NCBI GenBank assembly: GCA_001574975.1
Contig: KQ965871.1
Span: 29,320-93,319, forward strand
DNA: 64,000 nucleotides
Source of the DNA: Gonapodya prolifera JEL478
Lineage: Eukaryota; Monoblepharomycota; Monoblepharidomycetes; Monoblepharidales; Gonapodyaceae
Direction: 5' to 3'
Notes under the pieces: model-generated
What the model was told of the DNA's origin: nothing
The model's input: the letters and a program-made list of their open reading frames with translations, nothing else
The model's database searches: none
Shown: positions 56,141-64,000 of the stretch, one piece after another
Position numbering within the stretch: position 1 is the first letter of the stretch
How the letters are laid out: the number at the start of each line of letters is the position of its first letter
Translations under genes and position numbers: made by a program

Positions 56141-58230
56141 GTGCTTTTGGAACAACAACTTGTGTTGCATCAGAAACTTTTGATAGAAAGGATCGACATT
56201 TCTTGTCTTTCTCTTTCTGATCTCTCCAAACACGCACAATTGTTTGAACAAGTAGCCCTTTTTCGACTGCCATAACGTTAGCATGTCGAATGGCATCTTT
56301 GTACTCGTCAGTCAGTAGTTCAGCAGCTGTTGCCATCTTTTTGATGACTGCAAAAATTCTTGCCAATTCTGGATCAGATCTCTGATCAGCAATCCATTGC
56401 TTGCAGTATTCTTGTGCAGACCACGACGCAGCAGAAAACACTTGAGCTGCTGTCAACGCGTCTCCACTTTGTGGATTTATTGAGCGGAGCACAGTGATCG
56501 TAGGGCTCCAACCTGGGGTTTCTTCAGGAACCTTGACCGCATCACCCTTTCTATCTCCGTAGGTTGGAATGGTATCATCCACTTCCATTGTATCCTCGGG
56601 TGTATTCTCTAAGCGGGACAATGCGTCGACATTGACTTGTGTTGGGCCAGGCTTGTAACGCGGTTCGTAATCGAACTCAGTTAGCCGAATTGCCCATCTT
56701 GCAAGTTTACCAGTGCTAGTGGGGTTTTTTATGAATTTCAATGATTCATGATCGGATTGTAATTCAAACTTTGAGCCCAGTATGTGGTGTTTGAAAAATT
56801 CACAACCCCAGATGACAGCAAATGCTTCACGTTCACAAACGTCCCATTTCATTTCGGCTTTTGTAAACTTTTTACTGCCGTAACCGACAACGTAAGGGCG
56901 TCCATTGTCATCTAACTGTTCAAGGATTGCCCCCAAGGCAACGCCTGATGCATCCGTCTTCAAAATAAATGGTTTAGCATAGTTTGGCTGACGTAGCACT
57001 GTGTCGGAGAGCATTGCCTCTTTCAGTGCGTAGAAAGCTTTCTTAGCTTCTTCATTAAATTTTGGTGACTTCTTGGATAGCAGATCAGTCAGTGGTGCTG
57101 CTTTTGTTGCATATCCTTTTATGAAGTGTCTGTAATAACCAGTCATGCCCAAGAATCTCTGAAGCGCCTTCAAGTTCTGTGGAATCTCAAAGTACTTTAT
57201 AGCTTCAATTTTCTTTGGGTCCATTTTGATTTCTCCACTGGCCGTAATCACATGGCCCAGATATGGTGTCTCTTCATGGCAGAAGTTACACTTTTCTGCA
57301 CGCAACTTCAGATTGGCATCTCTCAGTCATGCAAACACAGCCTCAAGGTGTTTGAGGTGGTCCTCAAAGTATGCAAGAAAACCAATATATCATCCATATA
57401 AACAAGGCAACATTCCCAATTCAGGCCTTGAAGTAGTTGGTCCATAAGCCGTTAGAATGTTGCTGGTGCATTTGTCAACCCAAATGGCATTTGAATGAAC
57501 TGGTACAGCCTATTATGGGTACGAAATGCTGTCTTTGGACGATCACTGGTTTTGATTGGAATATTCCAATAACCCCATGTAATATCTAGCGCAGAGTAGA
57601 ATTTTGCATGCTCTGTTGCAGCTAGCAAATCGTCAATGCGTGGCAATGGTAGACGTCCTTCTTTGTGATTGCATTGAGCTTTTGATAGTCACCACAAAAC
57701 CAAAGTTTTCCATCTTTCTTTGGTGCCATTACAACTGGAAATGACCACGCGCTCATTGCTTTCTTGATGATTTTATTGATTAGCATCTTGTCAACGTGAT
57801 TGTCAATTGCATCTCTGTCCTTTGGACTACCATGATATCATGGAACCACAACAGGCTTTGAATCGCCCGTATCAATCTCATGTTTGAGCGGGTACAATAC
57901 CATGCCTGGTGTATCTCCAACACTGAATACATCCTCATTACATCTGAGCAAGGCTCTGAGCTGCCCAAATTGTACGTCTGTAAGGCATGTCTTTGTAAGG
58001 TCTACACCTGCCAAACAATATATGTGTTCAGTAGGTGGTAGGATTTCAGCATTTCTGGTTGTGAGGGTCATCAACCTGCCATGTCGATCAAAATGTGGCA
58101 CATTCACACGCTCTGGCCATGGTGCGAGAGTTAAGATTTTGTAATCTTCCCGTATCACCAGCTCAAACAGTGCAATTCTCATGCCCTTTGTAACAACTCT
58201 CTTGCTGCCGGAGTAGTTTTCTAAGATCAC
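56141..58230 (-). pseudogene. Reverse transcriptase and RNase H region of chromovirus pol
   Basis: RT blocks: HEIDTGDSKPVVVP, SAWSFPVVMAPKKDGK, YSALDITWGYWNIPI, FGLTNAPATF, then the YMDD catalytic box near 57395, and LRAEKCNFCHEETPYLGH. The RNase H/connection part has LKTDASGVALGAIL, GYGSKKFTKAEMKW and LQSDHESLKF. Interruptions include TGA near 57838 and 57328, TAA near 57448 and at least one frame change. Three of the stops, counting that at 56018, sit where related elements have Arg, consistent with CGA to TGA. Confidence 0.88.
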
Positions 58231-58237
58231 TTCCGTT

Positions 58238-58864
58238 TCAGTGTTCTGGAGATCTCAAATAGAATTTGGGACTACTAGCCCATGACGAAAGCATGTTGTG
58301 GGGTGAAACTTTGCAATCCCCCTGGCATCTTTGAGCATCTGGTCGCAAAGGTATAACTTTCACCATTTTGCGTTTGCCTTTGCCCAGAGTGTAATTCTCT
58401 GCAGCAACCATAACAGCCACATTTGTTGGGTGTGTCACCTGAATGGTCTCTTGTTTAAACGGAATTGCGTCTGTATAGTTTTGCAATGTAATTTTTGCAT
58501 CTTTTAATTGGAACCCGAGCCAGTTCAAATCCCAGCTCATCAATGCTCCCATTTGCCGAAGGTACCCTGTGCTGAGGACCATATCATACAGCAGACCATC
58601 AAGAATGTGAAACAGGTGATGAACCTTTCCATGACCATTGATGGAAACAGGTAGGATCATTTGACCTCATGGCACAACAGTTCTGCTGTCGCCCACACAA
58701 ATTCTAAAGTCTGGGTGAATCAAAAGCCGTTGATACTTGCTATGGAAGTGTTTCATGTACACCTTGTAGCTAATAGCAGATACTGACGCTCCACTATCTG
58801 GGAGAGCTTCGACAATGACCCCTTGAAGGTATGCATTGCCAACGGTGGCATCAACCAAAGCCAC
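58238..58864 (-). pseudogene. Aspartic protease region of chromovirus
   Basis: VEALPDSGASVSAIS carries the retropepsin active-site D-S-G-A. A TGA near 58665 splits the region; in the same frame GQMILPVSINGHGKVHHLFH and DGLLYDMVLSTGYLRQMGA continue, as in the second half of clan AA proteases. A frameshift follows before the RT part. Confidence 0.78.
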
Positions 58865-60258
58865 ACGCTTGTCTGATTCAATGCCCAGGCTTTCATCTAG
58901 ATCTTTTGTAGATCCTTTGATGTTTATTAAGTTAGCACCTGTGGCTACAATTTTTCATCGCTTCTGCTTTGGCGGGTGATCCTTAGAGTTGTCAGACTTG
59001 TTACTGTTGCCGCAGCAAGTCAGCTCTTTTGGTGGTTCAGGTCCAACTTTGTTGGCTCTCATGGGGATGTCCCCTTGCTCCTCTGGCATGTGCGTTTGCA
59101 GTTTGTCTTGCATCTCCTCCGATTGGTTGGACTCGATGCCCCTCTTTCTTTTCTTGTGCAGCAGTGCATCCCTGAAATGCATGCTCTCTTTGTGCATGTG
59201 TGCTGATGTAGGCGGTGCTACATTGATCTATTGTGTAACCGTGCCGTCCACGGTCGATCGATCAGCACAAAGGTGCACAACACCTTCCAACTGCAAACCC
59301 TTCTCACCTGAGCTGTGCTCTGTCCTAGCTTGGTTAGGCTCGCCAAGTTGGACCTCAGCAGATTTTTGCTGTAATCAACAAAACAATGGTATCAGCTCTC
59401 TGAATCGTGTTGAAACAAACACAATCAAACAGAGGCATGTATGGGTCCGTCCGCCAGTAGCTACAGCAAGGGCTGGCCCTTCCTGAGTCGGGTGAATCTA
59501 CCACGTTCTGCCTGACAGCATCTCGGATTGTCCTTCCACTCGGAGCTTACTGAGGCTTCTTAAAACCACAGTTTGGAAGCGTCGTTCAGGCTGCGCTCAA
59601 CACCTTCAAGGGAGCGTCACCGTCACTGCGCTCAACCGCCCTGTCATCATCCACCAAGGTTCTTAAGCACCCCTTGTTTACATTACTGTAGCGGCTTGCG
59701 ATACGTCACAGCCACCTGCAGCAAATCAATGGGAAATGGGCCTCGCATCTTTCGAGCTTAGTTCTTAGATACCCTTGGAGCAAGCCTGCAGAATATGGCT
59801 ATGTCTGCATTAGTGGCCTTAATGTATTTGCTTTCATGAATTTACTTCATGTTGCCATAAAGCTCCATTACAGATCATCAGAGTGTATGAACGCGCTCAG
59901 CTACAGATCATCCCAGATTGGTAGGATGCCACTGCTCTACTTGCGATAGTGGGGATTTTTCCCTCAGAGTCTGTCTGCAGACCTTCAACGGCTGCTAGGC
60001 ACTAGCACTATGTGTGTCTTTGAGGCAACATGTGCCTTTCACAGGTTTCTCCGTCAAGGCTTGGCTGGAAGTGGTGTGCCCACCCCACACTCCTCAGATC
60101 TTTGAGATCTTTAACAAGACCATGATTTTTGGCAACTTTTGGATTTTCACACCAATTTTATTGCCCTTGGTTTCTAAGGTATCTTGGATTTTCTTGAATT
60201 TTTACAACTGCTATAGCCAGATTCTGGGTAGACAGCGCCCAAACACTTGCCTGTCTAC
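58865..60258. other. Unassigned segment between gag and protease
   Basis: About 1.4 kb inside the element. Part (about 58955-59197, minus) encodes a Lys/Glu/Pro-rich stretch that may be a gag-pol linker. The rest (about 59200-60250) has no recognisable frame and could be a decayed linker or a foreign insertion. Confidence 0.35.
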
Positions 60259-61649
60259 TTACTTTTGCTCAGCTGCCTTCTTGTCAGCGTGTGCCTTGAT
60301 AACCTCCGCTGGCGCCATGCACCCTTGTGAGAAATGTCCACTCATGCCACATTTGTGGGACACAATCACGTTGGTCAAACTTCCGTTGCGAGGTGGGTTC
60401 CTGGGGAAGGCGTCCTTTCCCCTGGGTGACTTTCTGTTGCCCCACTTCTGCTTGCCATTGCCAGACTTGCAAGGTTGATCCTTACAAGAGCGCTTGTCAC
60501 TGTTACCTTCGTCGTCCGAAGAGTTGCGGCTACGCTTTGATGACTTGCCATTCTTCTCACTGGAACCGCCCTCGCCCTTGCCCTTCTGCTTGTGGATTGG
60601 CGTGTTCTCGTCTGGTTCAATCAAACAAACAAGGTCCGTGATCTCCGCTTTGGTGACCTTGCCTTGGAGGTTGATGTTCCTCCCGAACGCCAGCTGCTGA
60701 AGGGTCTTCCAGCATGTTTGACCCATTGCCTTGCGCATCATCTCCAGGGCAATGCGTGTGACAACGTGGTCTGGCGCTCTCTCCCCGGGCTTGCACAATC
60801 CAGATATGTAGGTCTGGTACAGATCGGCCCAGCGGTAGTGGTTGTGCCAAAGGTCCACGGAGGACACAGCTTTGCCTTTTGAGTCAATGTCCCATTTTCC
60901 ATTTTTCTTCTTGGCATTGAACCTCCCATCTTGCTTCTCATCCCAGCAGTGGTGGTAGAACCACCAGCGGAACTGCTCCATAGTTTGGGGCGTGCCGGGG
61001 TACTTGTTGGGGTAACCAAATGGTGGTCGCTGACCTTCACGGAACTTGCCCTTTAGATCCATAGGGAGGCACAAGCTCATTACTGTGACAAAGCAATCCT
61101 CCTCCAAAATGTTGGAGTAACATTTCATTTCTTTGAGCGTCCCTTTGAGAGTGAACTCTGGGTCCCTCGGATTGAGCATGTGCTTGTCATAAGGAAACTT
61201 TGCCTTGTTGAGCACTTTGAATACCGGCGGCTCTGGCATGAGTGCAGGCGGAGCAGCGATTCGTCGGGGCTATCCTCATTCACTGTTTCTTTCAGAAAAG
61301 CCTTGGCTGCGGCCCTTGCTGCTTTGGTGTCAGCAGCCTTGTTAAAGGCGTTGTTGATTTTTTGTTGTGCTGTCTTTGCAGCAGGCAAGAGGTTTGGGTT
61401 TGACGTTGCCTGGTGTGTTGATGTGTCAATGCCACGTCTTTCATTCATTGCCCCAATTTCTCTTCTCACCACAACTGAAGGAGGCTTATTGGTGAGTTGT
61501 TTTGGCAGTGGCGCCTGCTGTTTTGCCACCTTCTGGGACGGAGATAGCTTGCCTTCTGACTCCACCTGGTCACTTTCAGAGACCTTCCCCTTGCCCTTCA
61601 CGTCGTCGACGTCCATAGCATCGTCTTTGGGAGTCTTTTCATTCTTCAA
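60259..61649 (-). pseudogene. gag of chromovirus
   Basis: The N-terminal part (61649 down to about 61250) is Lys/Asp/Ala-rich, then a one-base frame change near 61255 leads to the capsid-like part (PPVFKVLNKAKFPYDKHML; FREGQRPPFGYPNKYPGTP; EQFRWWFYHHCWDEKQDG). The C-terminal part is basic and has a zinc-knuckle relic, HKCGMSGHFSQGC, in which the first Cys of C-x2-C-x4-H-x4-C is lost. It ends at 60259. Confidence 0.75.
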
Positions 61650-62234
61650 TTTGAGCGACGCTTTGTCGGCTCCTGAATTTCATGCGGTTGCGGTGCGGTG
61701 ACTGGTTTGGTGATGTTGTGGCGCCCGTTAGGTCGCAATTTGCGATGACGGGTGTCCACGGACCAACCTCTGTCTTTGTCCATCCGTGCGGTTTGTTGCG
61801 ATTGTGTAGACGTTGCTCTCTCGTCGTCAATGTGTCATGCGACTGCGAACTTGGATCAGTCAGGGATGTGTGCCAGACTTTGTCAATCTTCTACACCTTC
61901 CCAATTTCAACAAAAAAAAAAACAATGAGTGTATAGCACACTATGTGCAGCGTATGTCACAGTAATCTATTGACGTTTCTTTGTCGTTTTTGCTGTTTTC
62001 GAAGTGGTTTTCGAAATCGCAGCAGAACTATTTTATCCGACCGGCTGTCTCGAGACTCCCGTTATGCCTTTTACTGGCACCGATGGGTGATTTCCTTGGA
62101 CAAAAGTTGTTCGTACAACCCAGTCGTCTATCTAACTTGGAGCTTCTGCGCTTCTGCACACTTTTGCCGTTTGGTTCTCCTTCAGAGTGCTTGAGGCCCT
62201 CTGGGTGTTCGAGAACACAGTTGTCCCCCCAAAA

Positions 62235-62477
62235 TGTGACAGTACTGTCACTGATAAGTATGAACAAGAAGTAGGAGTGGGTAGAGTGTGATGTATTGTA
62301 GTGTTAGACTGCGTATGCTACCCAAGTATGGCTTATATATTGTGCGACGCCAAGGCGGCGTCCTGCCTCAGGGAACCCCCACGCCCACAGCGTAACAACC
62401 CTGTCGGACTGCCAGCGTTGGCGCAGGCGGCCCACTGCAGCGACCCTGTCCCTTGCGGTGGTGTCAATGCCGCAACA
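62235..62477 (-). repeat. 5' LTR of chromovirus
   Basis: Starts TGTGACAGTACTGTCA and ends GCCGCAACA, keeping the canonical TG...CA ends. The inner side adjoins TTTTGGGGGGACAACTG on the minus strand, a candidate primer-binding site. The outer side is followed by GTGC, the target-site duplication. Confidence 0.87.
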
Positions 62478-62618
62478 GTGCCTCACCACATGGGGTTATG
62501 TAAGAATCATGACAGTGCCAATGGCCAAATTATAAATATCCAAAATATCTCCTATCATAATTGAAATTTTTTGCTGAACCATACATTCTCATGTAAATGT
62601 ATGAGCTACAGATATGCA

Positions 62619-63155
62619 TTAGTCAAGAGATAATTTATCATACTGTGGTTCTTCCCAATCATCAAGGATGTTGCAATTAGGATACACAACTCTTAGGAAA
62701 ACATAGAGGTTCTCTCTCCATTGTTGCTGGACGGTGGCTGGATAAAGAGGCAAGGCTATTGTCTCACCATGAAATACCCTCCGGAACAGTCCAGGGTATC
62801 TCATCATAAAGAGCAGGGTTAGACATGCAAATGCCCCACAACTATGTCCATCCATCTGATGCAAAAATGTCCTCCATACCTGTGTGGATGCAGCACTTTC
62901 TATCTGGAGTCGCAGTGCTTCCCTCAAGCCCTGTCTGTAAGCTTGAACGTCATTATTACAGTGCTCTTCATCACAAGTCAGAGCATCAATAACAAGGGCA
63001 TTGCCAGCCCTGTCAGTTACTACTACATACCAATGGAACTGCCTCTCACTCACCACAATGAAGAAAAAGTCCCAAAGGGCTATATGCCACCTGTCAACTA
63101 ATTTCTCTGAAAGGTTTGATTTTTCTGTGAAGTGGGGATGCGTGAAGCCATACAC
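62619..63155 (-). CDS. Ulp1-type (C48) cysteine protease domain, probably transposon-borne
   Basis: A 178-residue open frame. The C48 catalytic set is complete: His41 in FHWYVVV, Asp57 in VIDAL, Gln100 and Cys106 in HQMDGHSCGAF. The Asp-Cys spacing of 49 and Gln-Cys spacing of 6 equal those of yeast Ulp1 as I recall it (D531, Q574, C580). There is no good upstream start: an in-frame stop lies about 30 bases before, so the 5' end is probably spliced or lost. Stand-alone Ulp1 domains beside repeats are typical of basidiomycete DNA transposons such as KDZ-type elements; SUMO/NEDD8 protease of the host is less likely. The coding frame is intact, unlike the neighbouring retroelement. Confidence 0.7.
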   Translation of the reverse strand: MYGFTHPHFTEKSNLSEKLVDRWHIALWDFFFIVVSERQFHWYVVVTDRAGNALVIDALTCDEEHCNNDVQAYRQGLREALRLQIESAASTQVWRTFLHQMDGHSCGAFACLTLLFMMRYPGLFRRVFHGETIALPLYPATVQQQWRENLYVFLRVVYPNCNILDDWEEPQYDKLSLD

Positions 63156-64000
63156 AACTTGAGAGTCAAGTTATGCTAGTGTAGGTTTGTGTCCAAGTTG
63201 GTCCCAGAGGGGGACCACAGGATTCATGAACTGATGCAAGATTACATCACTCCAATTCTGTGTCCCAGTGAGATATCTTGCTTGGTGAAGGGCAGTATCT
63301 GGAGGGAACAATGCCCTACACAAAGTGGTAGTTACAACTTGGAGGATTCAACAATGAAACACAAGATAGTACATTTGAAAATCCCTCCTCAGAGCAGCAT
63401 ATTGCCTTAGTGGAGTGGAAAGAAGGAATGTTGGGAGAAGTTTGTCAAAGTTAGTCTGAATTGTAGAGGTATGCTACACAACCTAGGTGAGCTGCATGAG
63501 CTTGTAGACTGCAGGATTGTGATTATATCATTAGAAGTACATGATGAGTTGGTTTATACATGGAACTCACCTGCAGGATCGTGACGCCAAATTTAAGGCA
63601 CGTCCTGCAGGTGCACACATCTAATCTCGTGACCACAGTAGTGGCACAGCACCTAACACCTCACACTATATATACCATGTCAATGGATGTCACTTGAAGC
63701 TATGGTGACAGTACTGGGTTTGGTGCTTGGTGGAGTGTTGTTGCATTGAGGGCACCTTTTGACTAACACAGGGTAGAGATTGCCAAGGTAAAAGTTCTGG
63801 GCCCACTTGTCCCACTTCCTGTTGTGCTGGATGTGTGGTTGTGGTCATACATTTCTATGAACTGCACCAAAAGTTCATTTCATATTGAGTGAGATGGTCG
63901 TTTATTGCACTGGACGTACGCAACTACCGGCTAAACTACCGGCTAAGACTTGTACAATCTGTCTCTACGATACCACAACACATAATCCTAAATTACTCCT
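63156..64000. other. Window end, no supported gene
   Basis: AT-rich sequence that may be the rest of the Ulp1-bearing element. A TATATATA-like box (about 63666) and a CCTGCAGG hairpin (63568-63613) are the only structures noted. Confidence 0.4.
63568..63613. repeat. 11-bp inverted repeat containing CCTGCAGG twice
   Basis: CACCTGCAGGA at 63568-63578 and its exact complement at 63603-63613 flank a 24-base loop, and the pairing continues imperfectly inwards (TCGTGACGCC with GGCACG). Could be a transposon end or a structured RNA element. Confidence 0.7.

Larger units (their letters stand above)
54093..62477 (-). mobile_element. Decayed Ty3/gypsy chromovirus with both LTRs
   Basis: Gene order on the minus strand is gag, protease, reverse transcriptase, RNase H, integrase, chromodomain, which is the Ty3/gypsy chromovirus order. 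The two LTRs (about 244 and 243 bp) start TG; the right copy ends CA. They are flanked by the 4-bp target-site duplication GTGC (54089-54092 and 62478-62481). A G-rich polypurine tract abuts the left LTR (about 54337-54350). A TTTTGGGGGGAC stretch inside the right LTR is the likely primer-binding site. Reading frames are broken by several stops and frameshifts, so it is non-autonomous now. The LTRs differ at many positions, so insertion is not recent. Confidence 0.9.

Noticed and set aside
63560-63600. TGGCGTCACGATCC on the minus strand as a retrotransposon primer-binding site
   Set aside because: No LTR end (CA...TG) adjoins it in the expected place, so the hairpin reading is preferred.
1-64000. 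tRNA, rRNA genes and CRISPR arrays
   Set aside because: No T-arm-like GGTTCGA with matching acceptor and anticodon arms, no rRNA core sequence and no regularly spaced short repeats were seen.

Overview
The window is a eukaryotic, fungal chromosome segment, most likely from an Agaricomycotina-type basidiomycete. Reasons: almost every gene is split by many 45-70 bp GT-AG introns, intergenic gaps are short, several proteins have fungal-style architectures, and a decayed Ty3/gypsy chromovirus sits at the right end. The species cannot be named from the sequence. Exon joins given here were read by eye from splice signals and reading-frame continuity and have not been checked against transcripts.

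Layout. 0.4-4.2 kb: PAPS reductase, then a secreted or membrane Cys-rich/Ser-Thr-rich protein with a cytoplasmic SH3 domain. 4.3-7.0 kb: a nearly perfect ~0.8 kb inverted repeat with a ~1.08 kb spacer; both arms carry the same broken gene and an N at the mirror-image base. 7.4-12.9 kb: a USP19-like deubiquitinase (CS domain plus USP catalytic domain). 12.9-14.0 kb: a second Cys-rich membrane protein. 14.4-26.3 kb: quinone oxidoreductase, Rqc2/NEMF, an AN1 zinc-finger protein of the Cuz1/ZFAND1 type, a small helical-repeat protein and a DEAH-box helicase. 26.7-32 kb: a DMAC1-like membrane protein, small hypothetical genes, a frameshifted UPF0317 remnant and an unresolved gene. 32.5-41.4 kb: ArfGAP1/Gcs1, AP-3 mu, a small probably mitochondrial protein, Apc11 and AP-1 mu. 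42.7-51.1 kb: a Ser-rich nuclear-type protein, a C2H2 zinc-finger protein, Atg12, a large WD40 protein and a Rho4-like GTPase. 51.1-54.1 kb: gene-poor sequence. 54.09-62.48 kb: a chromovirus on the minus strand with both LTRs and a 4-bp target-site duplication, carrying several stops and frameshifts. 62.6-63.2 kb: a Ulp1-type (C48) protease domain of the kind often carried by DNA transposons.

How the genes relate. Two themes recur: ubiquitin/protein quality control (USP19-like, Rqc2, Cuz1-like, Apc11, Atg12, transposon-type Ulp1) and membrane trafficking (ArfGAP, AP-3 mu, AP-1 mu, Rho4-like). Four gene pairs are divergent with only 51-86 bp between start codons; two of these pairs are functionally matched (Rqc2 with Cuz1-like, ArfGAP with AP-3 mu). 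This suggests shared promoters.
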